From: an uncultured Flavobacterium sp.
GTDB lineage: Bacteria; Bacteroidota; Bacteroidia; Flavobacteriales; Flavobacteriaceae
DNA length: 13,477 nt
Reading direction: 5' to 3'
Assembly (NCBI GenBank): GCA_946886675.1
Contig: CAMPIZ010000012.1
Location: forward strand, 1-13,477
Shown in pieces: positions 1 to 8,048 of the stretch. The notes beneath the pieces were generated by a model. The model saw only the letters and a program-made list of their open reading frames with translations, made no database searches and was not told the DNA's origin. A program made the position numbers and the translations under genes. Numbering within the stretch: position 1 is the first letter of the stretch; the number at the start of each line of letters is the position of its first letter.

Positions 1-3000
1 TTCAGGCTCCTCTTCTTCATTATCCTTTTTTTTCTTATTCCTGTTTTCCATAAATTTAATATACTCAGGAGAAAATTCACTATCAGGTATATCGCTGTTA
101 TTATTGTTCTCTGCAGCCTCTTTATCTATCTTGCTGAAGATCTTTTTCCATAGCTCACTAAAAGTATTAAAGCCCACCGTGTATGTTACACCTACACCCT
201 GTGTATAACCTATACCCTCTCCAAGGAAATTAATATCGTTTTCACGGTTGAATACCCTCGATTTTAAGGAACCGTCATCGTTCATACGGTACTGAATCTC
301 TACGTTACCAACAATAACCGATTCGTTTACACCACCCACTGGTACACCCAGCTGCCCGTTTATGGTTATCCTGTCATTAATTTCCGAAGAAAGGGTTACC
401 CCAATCTGCGAGTTGGTTTCAACATAAGGGTTTCTTTCCGCCTGTACATAGTTTAAGCCTACATCAACTTTACCGTCTTCATCAGAAATAAGGTCGTTAA
501 ACAGGCTGTTTGCCCTTTCTACAAATGCTCCATAAGGGTTTACACTGTTAGGGCTTATAAAGCTACCTGTTGCTAACAGTGCCAGTGCCTGGTTTTGCCG
601 TGTATTGGGATCACTTAACCTATAGTCAAGATCCGATTTCATAACGGAACTTACTGTTGGAAAGTTAATGCTGAAATCAGGCTCAAAGCTCAATATATTA
701 CCTGTAAGCAATATACTTACCTCAACAGGTATATTTCGCCTGAAAGCAGGATTTTCCAACAGTACTGATGGGTTTGCCTGTGTTTTATAAACTGCTTCTA
801 TATTTAGCCTTGCCCTTGTTGGGTCTCCTTCCCATACTATAGTACCGCCCGGTTTTGCAACAAACCTTTTATCCAGTAGTCCTCCATATTTAAAGTTATA
901 AATACCCTCTACTACAGAAAAGTCTCCAAACATATTAAATTTACCCAGCGTATTAATATCCAGTAACAGCGTACCGTTACCCCTTGCCGAAAGGCTGTGC
1001 CCGGTATTTTTATCTATAATTATTTCCAGTAATGCATCGGTAGTGATATCAAAATCAAAGTCCATTTCGATACCGTTATACGTTTTTGTTTCAGTATAAA
1101 TTCCCAGCTCCCTGTTCTTCTTTTCTTCCGGGCTAAGGAAACGTATATAAGGATTTGTACCTATACCGCCCGTATTGCCTATTGGTATTTTAATGTTAGT
1201 GCCTTCTTCCGATTCTGCATTTACAGTAATAACAAGGCTGTTTGTGGGGCCGTTTACATTGGCAGTACCATTTATAAATGCAGTACCATAAAACAGGGCG
1301 TCATCTGTATCTTCCGTATCCAGCACCAGTACCCTGTTTGTTTTAATCCCGAGATCCAGTGCCCAGTCTTTAAAATAATTATGGCTAACTGTCCCCTCCA
1401 GTGTAGCTTTGGTATTGTATTTAGTATCTATAAGCTCCATAGGCCTGAAATACAGGCTGTGTTCTGTAAGATCTACAAAAGCATTCTGTTCAAAATTATA
1501 ATCAGTGTTCAGGTACCCCACTTTAAGTCCGCCGTCTTTTATATAAAGACGTCCATCGATCTTAGGCTCGTTGGCAGGCCCCGCAATAGTGGCACGCCCG
1601 GACGCAAGCCCCCTTATATCCGGAAAGACCGAGCTAAGGAAGGTTTCCAGCGGACTAAGGTCAAAATTGGTAAAGCCTGCATCCAGCTCAAGCATTGTTT
1701 GTTTGTTTACCACACTAAGATTACCTATTGTAAAAAAGGTTTCCTCATATCCTTTAACGATGGAAGTATTCACTTTAAAGTTCCTTAAAGAATTATCGCC
1801 ATAAACATCCAGTCTTAAGTCTCCCAATAAATGATCATTTAATGACAATCCGTCTATTGTAATACCTGCTTCTGGTTCATACTGGTTTTTATCCTGCTTA
1901 AAGGTTACCTTGCCATTAACCTTCCCTCCAAAATTAAGGCTGTCAAGGCTTGGAGTAACTTTGTTTAACTCTACATCATCAAACTTAAGGCTCAAATCTT
2001 TATACGTAGAATCTCTAAGCACGCCTTCAAGTTCCACCTTCTGGTCATTATGCGAAAGTGATATTTTGTCAATTGTAAAGTCGGTAAGTTTTTTATTAAA
2101 TACAATCTTATTGTCCCTGTTGTCATTTTCATTAAGGTACCACAAATAGTCTTTAAAATTGATTTCAGATTTTTTAAGTCCTACTACCGATTTGTTTTCT
2201 TCGTCTATAGTATGATAAAGGTTAAGGTTAAAGAAATCCTGATCCTTGCTGCCACCCTTAAATTCTGTCCTTACATACAGGGTATCGTTTTGGGTAATGT
2301 TGATGAGGCTGAAATCGGACACTTTATATTTTTTAACCCTCATACTGTCTACCTGTATATAAGTATTATACAGTGGGTTTTTATTGTCTACATCCAGGCT
2401 AATGTTGCTGAAAGAATTTCCAAACGCCTGTATTTCCGGAGAATCGAAGGACAGCCTGAAATCTCCTTCATCGGCATTAATCCTGCCACGCACTTGTGTG
2501 TCTTCCCCTATACTCAACCCGGGCAGGAATATGCCCACAATTTTATCGTATATGGTAAAGTTAAAAGTAAGATGCTGTCCTTTTTCAACCTTATGTGGTG
2601 AATAGTTTGCATACAGACTTCCTAAAGCATTTTGTACCAGTTTTGGCAGTTCGGCTGTTTTAAACTTACCTCTCACTCTTCCTTCAATAATATCGGTAGA
2701 GTTTATAGAAACCGTTCTAACGCCTTCGTTATCAAATGTAGATTCTACAAAGAAATCTGTAAAATAGTGATTCCCGCTGTTATTTTGATAAGAAAGCTGA
2801 GACACCTCCAGCTTACCCGCCATGTCGTCAAAATTATTACCCTGTGCAGCTAGTGTAAAGTCGCCTTTAAAAATAGCTATGGAATCCTGTTTAACCAGGT
2901 TAAGCTTTGCTAGGTCAGCATAATCAACAACAGCATGAAAATCATACTCCTTATGCTTTTTACCCATATCCACTAGGCCGTTAAACGACATCCTCAGGTT

Positions 3001-4512
3001 AGGATCGTTACTGTCTACAGTACCTTTAAAGTAAGGCCATTTCATACGGCCGTTTATAGCAACATTCCTGTAATTATACCCATTAAAGCCTAATTGCTTT
3101 ATATCGCCTTTTACAATGGTATTAAGCGATTTTTGGTTAAATCCGCGTCCCTCTACCTCAAGGTGGGCAGTAGCATTTTTTAAGTTTTTTTGTCCCGTAA
3201 GCTGACCCAGGTTAAAATTCTCAAGGTCTATAACACCAGTGTACGCCGCCTCATCGGGTTTATTAAAGTCTTTTATAGAAATATCTGTTCTGGCCTCTCC
3301 CAACTGCGAGATCATATGCAGGTTTGTGGTTAGGTCTGTTTTCGTTAGCACCACATTACCCATAAGGTTTACCACACCCAGCTTTTCTAAAACTTCAGGA
3401 AGGCTTTTGCCCAGTATTCTGGGCATTATATTTCTTAAATTATTATAGTTGGATGTAATTCTGTCAAAATCACCATTCATATAAAACCCGGGGCCGTTTT
3501 TATTAAACAGGCTCCTGAAGTTTACCGTTCCAATAATTTCCGACTGGCGTGCGTCCAGCAGCTTAAGGTCATAAAGTATAAAGTTATTAAGCGGGCCCTT
3601 TAAAGTTGTGGAAAGATAGAATTTTTGATTTTTACCAAATTCGTTATAAAAATAATTAAGCTCGTTTGATGATACGTTAGCCCTATCTATCTTAAAATCA
3701 AAATCTACCTGGTTAAGAAAGTCGCGCATCTGCTCACGGGTGTAGGTAAGTGTTACAGCCCCTTTAAGAGCAGATTCTGCCGTAACCAGCTCCAGCTCTT
3801 CCAGTTTAATGTTTGTTTTAGTATAAGTAAATCCGGCTTTTAGGTTTTTCACAAAAAGCCCCCTGTGATCCAGTAATGAAAGCTTTTGAATATTAGCCGA
3901 GATATCACTCCCCTTGATATAAAAATCCTTTAGATAGCCGTTAAGCTGTTTAAAGTCTAGTGCTTTTGGTGTTGTGGTATTTTCGTTGGTTAGCCGGAAC
4001 CTGCCATTTTCTACAGTAATGCTTTTTGAGCGCAGCCTGAATTTACCGGAACCCGGTTTGCCGTTGTCGAAAGATTTTACAAAAACATCAAGGTTAGAGG
4101 TGGCCTCTCCTTTATAGGTTTTCATATGAAAGTTAAGCGCGTCTGCTTTAATAGAGCCAAACTGAAGGTTGCTGTTGGCAATATTGCGGAAACTCAAAAC
4201 GTTTGTCTGCAGGCGTTTTGCCGAAACAAGTGTATCGTTATGGTGATCCAGGATAAGTACACCCTTAAGCTTTACACTTCCAAAAACGGTAATGGCAACT
4301 TTGTCTATATTAATGTTTGTGCCAAAGTCTTCATTAAGCTTATTGGTAGCTATACGCGCTATTTGCGTTTGTACAAAAGGCAGTGACAGCGCAATGGCCA
4401 GCAGCAGCAAAAACAGGATAAGTCCTATTAGGGTGCGAATAAGTATTTTTTTAAATTTTTTGATACTGCTATTTGTTTTAATTTTGCCTTTTGAAAAGGT
4501 TTGGGCAATCAA
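1..4512 (-). CDS. tamB: TamB-like translocation/assembly module protein, C-terminal end cut by window edge
   Basis: One minus-strand frame stays open from position 4512 to the left edge, about 1504 codons; spot translations near both ends and in the middle confirm the same frame without a break. Residues about 23-44 form a hydrophobic helix after a lysine-rich start, an inner-membrane anchor. The long middle is beta-rich with little charge clustering, as in the lipid-conducting groove of AsmA/TamB proteins. The C-terminal part carries the TamB (DUF490) signature, for example YNFKYGGLLDKRFVAKPGGT at about residues 1205-1224, followed near residue 1448 by VGFNTFSELWKKIF and then an acidic/lysine tail. 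In Proteobacteria TamB works with the Omp85 protein TamA in envelope biogenesis and phospholipid transport; no TamA/TamL homologue is in this window. No in-frame ATG precedes the membrane helix, so the start given is a TTG at 4512-4510; GTT or ATT codons further upstream are less likely. The family is sure, the exact start is not. Confidence 0.9.
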   Translation of the reverse strand, partial: MIAQTFSKGKIKTNSSIKKFKKILIRTLIGLILFLLLLAIALSLPFVQTQIARIATNKLNEDFGTNINIDKVAITVFGSVKLKGVLILDHHNDTLVSAKRLQTNVLSFRNIANSNLQFGSIKADALNFHMKTYKGEATSNLDVFVKSFDNGKPGSGKFRLRSKSITVENGRFRLTNENTTTPKALDFKQLNGYLKDFYIKGSDISANIQKLSLLDHRGLFVKNLKAGFTYTKTNIKLEELELVTAESALKGAVTLTYTREQMRDFLNQVDFDFKIDRANVSSNELNYFYNEFGKNQKFYLSTTLKGPLNNFILYDLKLLDARQSEIIGTVNFRSLFNKNGPGFYMNGDFDRITSNYNNLRNIMPRILGKSLPEVLEKLGVVNLMGNVVLTKTDLTTNLHMISQLGEARTDISIKDFNKPDEAAYTGVIDLENFNLGQLTGQKNLKNATAHLEVEGRGFNQKSLNTIVKGDIKQLGFNGYNYRNVAINGRMKWPYFKGTVDSNDPNLRMSFNGLVDMGKKHKEYDFHAVVDYADLAKLNLVKQDSIAIFKGDFTLAAQGNNFDDMAGKLEVSQLSYQNNSGNHYFTDFFVESTFDNEGVRTVSINSTDIIEGRVRGKFKTAELPKLVQNALGSLYANYSPHKVEKGQHLTFNFTIYDKIVGIFLPGLSIGEDTQVRGRINADEGDFRLSFDSPEIQAFGNSFSNISLDVDNKNPLYNTYIQVDSMRVKKYKVSDFSLINITQNDTLYVRTEFKGGSKDQDFFNLNLYHTIDEENKSVVGLKKSEINFKDYLWYLNENDNRDNKIVFNKKLTDFTIDKISLSHNDQKVELEGVLRDSTYKDLSLKFDDVELNKVTPSLDSLNFGGKVNGKVTFKQDKNQYEPEAGITIDGLSLNDHLLGDLRLDVYGDNSLRNFKVNTSIVKGYEETFFTIGNLSVVNKQTMLELDAGFTNFDLSPLETFLSSVFPDIRGLASGRATIAGPANEPKIDGRLYIKDGGLKVGYLNTDYNFEQNAFVDLTEHSLYFRPMELIDTKYNTKATLEGTVSHNYFKDWALDLGIKTNRVLVLDTEDTDDALFYGTAFINGTANVNGPTNSLVITVNAESEEGTNIKIPIGNTGGIGTNPYIRFLSPEEKKNRELGIYTETKTYNGIEMDFDFDITTDALLEIIIDKNTGHSLSARGNGTLLLDINTLGKFNMFGDFSVVEGIYNFKYGGLLDKRFVAKPGGTIVWEGDPTRARLNIEAVYKTQANPSVLLENPAFRRNIPVEVSILLTGNILSFEPDFSINFPTVSSVMKSDLDYRLSDPNTRQNQALALLATGSFISPNSVNPYGAFVERANSLFNDLISDEDGKVDVGLNYVQAERNPYVETNSQIGVTLSSEINDRITINGQLGVPVGGVNESVIVGNVEIQYRMNDDGSLKSRVFNRENDINFLGEGIGYTQGVGVTYTVGFNTFSELWKKIFSKIDKEAAENNNNSDIPDSEFSPEYIKFMENRNKKKKDNEEEEPE

Positions 4513-4516
4513 TAGA

Positions 4517-4524
4517 CAAAAGTA
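4517..4524 (-). promoter_or_regulatory. Candidate -7 element (TACTTTTG) for tamB
   Basis: Read on the minus strand the bases TACTTTTG match the Bacteroidota -7 consensus TAnnTTTG exactly. No TTG lies about 20 bases upstream; the nearest is about 34 bases away, so the -33 half is missing. The last base sits four bases before the proposed TTG start, so transcription would begin at or very near the start codon and the mRNA would be almost leaderless. The tamB-tsaD intergenic stretch (4513-4590) must also hold the tsaD promoter, for which I see no clear match. Confidence 0.35.
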
Positions 4525-4590
4525 GGAATTTTTGCCAGTTGTTAAAATCGCTTTAACCCAATTTTGTAATTCAAATTTCGTGCCTAAATT

Positions 4591-5613
4591 ATGCAGGAAA
4601 ACCTCATATACATATTAGCCATAGAAAGCTCTTGCGACGACACTGCAGCCGCTGTACTTAAAAACGATAAAGTACTTAGTAATGTTGTGGCCCGGCAGTC
4701 TGTTCACGAAGAATATGGCGGGGTGGTGCCGGAGCTTGCTTCCAGGGCACACCAGCAAAATATTGTACCGGTAATAGATGTAGCCCTTAATAAAGCCGGA
4801 GTAAAACGCGGGCAGCTAAGCGCAGTGGCATTTACTCAGGGCCCGGGGCTTATGGGGTCTCTTCTTGTAGGGAGTTCATTTGCTAAATCGCTGGCTATGG
4901 CGCTTAATATTCCGCTTATAGCCGTAAACCACATGCAGGCACATATACTTGCCCATTTTATTGATGAAGAAGGTTATGATAAACCTGAGTTTCCTTTTCT
5001 GGCAATGACCATAAGTGGCGGGCATACGCAAATTGTAAAAGTTACCGATTACTTTACTATGGAAGTTATAGGTGAAACTACCGATGATGCCGTGGGCGAA
5101 GCTTTTGATAAAAGCGCAAAGATACTGGGGCTTCCTTATCCGGGTGGGCCTTTAATAGATAAATATGCCCAGGAAGGGAATCCGAAAGCTTTTGCCTTTA
5201 CCAAACCAAAAGTACCGGGGCTGGATTTTAGCTTTAGCGGACTTAAAACACAAATTCTTTATTTTGTACAGAAACAGGTTGCGGAAAATCCCAAGTTTGT
5301 TGAGGAAAATCTACAGGACATTTGCGCTTCCATTCAGCATACTATTATAAATATCCTGATGGACAAAATAAAGCTGGCTGTAAAGGAAACAGGCATAAAC
5401 CGGGTAGCCATTGGCGGTGGTGTTTCGGCAAACAGCGGAATACGCAGGGTACTGAAGGAAGCCGAAAAAAAATACGGCTGGAAAACCTATATCCCTAAAT
5501 TTGAATACACTACAGATAATGCTGCTATGATAGGCATTGTAGGTTATCATAAGTTTTTAAAGAACGAGTTTAATGATGCTACGGTAGTATCTAAGGCAAG
5601 AATAGAACTATAA
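4591..5613 (+). CDS. tsaD: tRNA N6-adenosine threonylcarbamoyltransferase TsaD
   Basis: TsaD moves the threonylcarbamoyl group from threonylcarbamoyl-AMP (made by TsaC) to N6 of A37 in tRNAs that read ANN codons, working in the cytoplasm with TsaB and TsaE. The 340-residue length is normal. Visible family motifs are AIESSCDDTAAAV at residues 10-22, the metal-binding histidines H114 and H118 in NHMQAHILAH, ISGGHTQIV at 141-149, GETTDDAVGEAFDKSAKILG at 161-180 with YPGGP following, DFSFSGLKT at 212-220, GGGVSANSGIRRVL at 275-288, and the TTDNAAMIG metal-site motif around D309. Every key residue is present. The ATG is the first in frame and places the ASKHA fold at residue 7. It is divergent from tamB across 78 bases and followed after 2 bases by rsmE, so the two very likely share a transcript. 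Confidence 0.98.
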   Translation: MQENLIYILAIESSCDDTAAAVLKNDKVLSNVVARQSVHEEYGGVVPELASRAHQQNIVPVIDVALNKAGVKRGQLSAVAFTQGPGLMGSLLVGSSFAKSLAMALNIPLIAVNHMQAHILAHFIDEEGYDKPEFPFLAMTISGGHTQIVKVTDYFTMEVIGETTDDAVGEAFDKSAKILGLPYPGGPLIDKYAQEGNPKAFAFTKPKVPGLDFSFSGLKTQILYFVQKQVAENPKFVEENLQDICASIQHTIINILMDKIKLAVKETGINRVAIGGGVSANSGIRRVLKEAEKKYGWKTYIPKFEYTTDNAAMIGIVGYHKFLKNEFNDATVVSKARIEL

Positions 5614-5615
5614 TT

Positions 5616-6323
5616 ATGCAGTTGTTTTATAACCCACATTTAAAAGCCAATAATGCTTCTTTTACTTTTGATAAAGATGAGAGCAGGCATATTGTAAAAG
5701 TGCTTCGCAAAAAAGAAGGTGATACCGTAAACATTACCAATGGTAAAGGCATACTGTTTACTGCCGAAGTTACTTTTGCAAACGAAAAAAAATGTGAGGT
5801 TAAAATTATAAAGACCGATTTTTTTAAGCCTATGCCCTATTATCTCCATTTAGCAGTGGCCCCTACCAAAATGAACGACCGCTATGAATGGTTTCTTGAA
5901 AAAGCGACAGAAATTGGCATTCACGAAATTACCCCTGTAATTTGTGAACACAGTGAGCGTACAAATATAAAAACCGACAGGTTTGAAAAAATACTGCAAA
6001 GCGCCATGAAACAATCAGTGCAGCACTATATGCCAAAGCTTAATGAGGCTATGCCTTACAAAGACTTTATAAACCAACAGAAGGATGGCACGCTGTTTAT
6101 AGCGCACTGCGAGGAAACTGATAAAAAACTGCTGAAAAACGAAATTAAGCCTAAAGAAAAAATAACCATACTTATAGGCCCCGAGGGCGACTTTTCGCCA
6201 AAAGAAATTCAACTGGCCTTAAGTAAAGGGTACATTCCCGTATCGCTTGGCAATACCCGTCTGCGTACCGAAACTGCTGCTGTAGTAGCAGCACATAGTG
6301 TCGCTTTTGTAAATGAGGAATAA
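5616..6323 (+). CDS. rsmE: 16S rRNA (uracil(1498)-N(3))-methyltransferase RsmE
   Basis: RsmE is a SPOUT-class, SAM-dependent enzyme that methylates N3 of U1498 in 16S rRNA (E. coli numbering), near the decoding site of the 30S subunit. The 235 residues match the family length: an N-terminal PUA-like RNA-binding part (residues 1-70, with SRHIVKVLRKKEGD at 23-36) and a C-terminal SPOUT knot. Diagnostic segments are EKATEIGIHEITPVI at 95-109, SERTNIKTDRFEKIL at 113-127 followed by SAMKQS, the cofactor loop ILIGPEGDFS at 185-194, and SLGNTRLRTETAAV at 210-223. The start lies 2 bases after the tsaD stop, which suggests co-transcription. No terminator is visible after the stop before the DUF2200 gene. 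Confidence 0.97.
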   Translation: MQLFYNPHLKANNASFTFDKDESRHIVKVLRKKEGDTVNITNGKGILFTAEVTFANEKKCEVKIIKTDFFKPMPYYLHLAVAPTKMNDRYEWFLEKATEIGIHEITPVICEHSERTNIKTDRFEKILQSAMKQSVQHYMPKLNEAMPYKDFINQQKDGTLFIAHCEETDKKLLKNEIKPKEKITILIGPEGDFSPKEIQLALSKGYIPVSLGNTRLRTETAAVVAAHSVAFVNEE

Positions 6324-6364
6324 ATCTACTTTTTGTATCTTAGCCATAATCAATCATCAAAAAA

Positions 6365-6718
6365 ATGACCGATAAGAACTACGAAAGGATACTCAAAATG
6401 TCGTTTGCGGGTGTGTATCCGCACTACCTGACTAAAGCCGAGAAAAAAGGACGCACCAAAGAAGAAGTGGACCATATTATCCACTGGCTTACCGGCTATG
6501 ATGCAAAAACCCTACAGCACCATCTGGATAACAAAACAAACTTTGAGGACTTTTTTACCCACGCAACAATTCACCCCAATGCTTCAAAAATTAAAGGCGT
6601 AATTTGCGGTTATCGTGTAGAGGATATTAAGGAGCCCTTAATGCAGCAGATACGCTATTTAGACAAGCTGATAGACGAACTGGCTAAAGGTAAAGCCATT
6701 GAGAAGATTTTAAGGTAG
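6365..6718 (+). CDS. DUF2200 family protein
   Basis: A 117-residue, charged, mainly helical cytoplasmic protein without signal peptide or membrane segment. The pattern [20 protein letters not shown] (residues 13-32), HIIHWLTGY at 37-45, [13 protein letters not shown] at 76-88 and [20 protein letters not shown] near the end is what I know as the DUF2200 family, which is widespread in bacteria and has no established biochemical role. Family members are similar in length, so this copy is complete. It starts 41 bases after rsmE; a TATCTTAG element at 6336-6343 partly fits the Bacteroidota -7 box, so it may have its own weak promoter or be read through from tsaD-rsmE. Function unknown. Confidence 0.85.
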   Translation: MTDKNYERILKMSFAGVYPHYLTKAEKKGRTKEEVDHIIHWLTGYDAKTLQHHLDNKTNFEDFFTHATIHPNASKIKGVICGYRVEDIKEPLMQQIRYLDKLIDELAKGKAIEKILR

Positions 6719-6741
6719 TAAACTAACAAGACACACAGCAT

Positions 6742-6778
6742 GTCATTGCAAGCGTAATAAAATGAAGCGCGGCAATCC
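6742..6778. repeat. Short degenerate palindromic (REP-like) intergenic element
   Basis: The stretch begins GTCATTGCAAGCG and ends GAAGCGCGGCAATCC. ATTGC at 6745-6749 pairs with GCAAT at 6772-6776, and the inner GCG (6752-6754) with CGC (6768-6770), leaving a loop of about 13 bases. The core resembles the GTCATTGCGAG...GCAATC type of small dispersed palindrome that I recall in many bacterial genomes, including Bacteroidota. It sits between DUF2200 and DUF4159. Only one copy is visible here, so its repeat nature rests on resemblance and not on a second copy in the window. Confidence 0.5.
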
Positions 6779-6845
6779 AGCTATTATCAACTCTGCTACT
6801 AATCTCTCCTTTTTCCTATCTTTACACTTTAAACTTCATTATACA

Positions 6846-7484
6846 ATGAAAAAACTACTTACACTGCTTTTACTTTCCCCTGCCCTGCTAATGGCGCAGG
6901 AAATTGCGGTTTTAAAATATTCCGGTGGGGGCGACTGGTATGGTAACCCCACATCGGTACCTAACCTGGCTAAATTCTGCAACCAGAGCATCAATACTAA
7001 AATAAGTACAAAAATAGCAACGGTAGAGCCTTCCAGCCCCGATTTGTTTTCCTATCCGTTTGTACACATGACAGGGCATGGTAATGTTGTTTTTAGCGAC
7101 AGTGATATTACCAATCTGCGTAATTATCTTACTTCCGGCGGCTTTCTGCATATAGACGATAATTATGGTATGGACCAGTACATACGCAGAGAACTGAAAC
7201 GCGTTTTTCCTGATAAGGAGTTAACCCCTATACCTTTTTCTCACGAAATATTTAAAGGGCCTTTTGCTTTCCCGAAAGGAATGCCTAAAATACATGAGCA
7301 TGATAACAAACAGCCACAGGCTTTTGGTATTTTTATAGAGGGCAGGCTGGTTTGCCTTTACACTGTAGAAACCGACCTGGGTGATGGATGGGAAGATGCC
7401 GAAGTACACAACGACCCAAAAGACGTAAGGGAAAAAGCGCTTAAAATGGGTGCCAATATTGTTAACTACGCTTTTAATTATTAA
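6846..7484 (+). CDS. Exported DUF4159 protein
   Basis: A 212-residue protein with a clear signal peptide (MKKLLTLLLLSPALLMAQ, cleavage probably after A17 or Q18), so it is exported. The mature part matches DUF4159, a family with a class I glutamine-amidotransferase-like fold but no known activity: FVHMTGHGNVVFS at 72-84, LRNYLTSGGFLHIDDNYGMD at 91-110, RRELKRVFPD at 114-123, KIHEHDNKQPQAFGI at 148-162 and ETDLGDGWED at 175-184. The many conserved D, H and E residues suggest a metal or ligand site (inference). I chose the ATG at 6846 over the in-frame ATG at 6762, because the longer form would put 28 unrelated residues before the signal peptide and run through the palindromic repeat. A TATCTTTA box at 6817-6824 may be its -7 element. 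It overlaps the next gene by one base. Confidence 0.9.
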   Translation: MKKLLTLLLLSPALLMAQEIAVLKYSGGGDWYGNPTSVPNLAKFCNQSINTKISTKIATVEPSSPDLFSYPFVHMTGHGNVVFSDSDITNLRNYLTSGGFLHIDDNYGMDQYIRRELKRVFPDKELTPIPFSHEIFKGPFAFPKGMPKIHEHDNKQPQAFGIFIEGRLVCLYTVETDLGDGWEDAEVHNDPKDVREKALKMGANIVNYAFNY

Positions 7485-7993
7485 TGTCGCAGCTCACGCA
7501 TAACGAATCTTTTTTTAAAAAGCATACATTTCCTGTTACACTGGTTTGCGATAATATAGTGTATCAGCCCAATATAGGTTCCCTGTTCCGTATTTGTGAA
7601 GCCTTTGGCGTATCAGAAATTGTTTTTACAGGCGAGGGCATAGCTCTTACCCCCCGTAAAATAAACCGCACTTCCCGAAGTACCCACCTCATGGTGCCAC
7701 ACCGTATTATGGAGAAAACGGAAGATGTGGTAAAATGGCTTGAAGAAAGTAATTACCATATAATAGCTCTTGAAATTACTGATAACAGTATTCCGCTTAA
7801 ATCGGCTATATTTCCTTCAGATAAACACATTGTGCTTATTGCCGGTAGTGAGGTTTCCGGTATAAGCAAAGAGTTTCTGGATATTGCCCATCAAACAGTA
7901 CATATAGAAATGTTTGGCACAAACAGCAGCATGAACGTAGTACAGGCTACGGGAATTGCCCTGTATGATATTACCTCAAAATTTTCCTTATAA
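7484..7993 (+). CDS. TrmH/SpoU family RNA 2'-O-methyltransferase
   Basis: A 169-residue SPOUT enzyme with only the catalytic knot and no separate N-terminal RNA-binding domain, like the compact TrmL-type members. The three SpoU motifs are all present: motif 1 as DNIVYQPNIGSLFRICEAFG (23-42, with N30 and R36), motif 2 as LIAGSEVSGIS (118-128), and motif 3 as EMFGTNSSMNVVQATGIALY (142-161). Motif 3 is unusual in reading SSMNVVQA where most members have SLNVSVA. The expected reaction is transfer of a methyl group from SAM to a ribose 2'-OH in tRNA or rRNA; the target base cannot be read from the sequence. Its ATG overlaps the DUF4159 stop by one base (TAATG), so translation is probably coupled. 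Confidence 0.9.
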   Translation: MSQLTHNESFFKKHTFPVTLVCDNIVYQPNIGSLFRICEAFGVSEIVFTGEGIALTPRKINRTSRSTHLMVPHRIMEKTEDVVKWLEESNYHIIALEITDNSIPLKSAIFPSDKHIVLIAGSEVSGISKEFLDIAHQTVHIEMFGTNSSMNVVQATGIALYDITSKFSL

Positions 7994-8048
7994 TACAGGT
8001 TAATCTGCGTTTTTTTCTTACATTCGGGTAAGTAAAAACAAACACACC

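Noticed and set aside
1381..4525. Several plus-strand frames of 69-135 codons opposite tamB
   Set aside because: All lie antisense to the continuous tamB frame, have no family features, and result from the strong codon pattern of the opposite strand.
4532..4590. Promoter for tsaD
   Set aside because: The bases AAATTTCG before the start partly resemble a -7 box, but neither the leading TA nor a properly spaced TTG is present.
6762..6845. Longer N-terminus for the DUF4159 protein
   Set aside because: It would put 28 unrelated residues before a normal signal peptide and would start inside the palindromic repeat.
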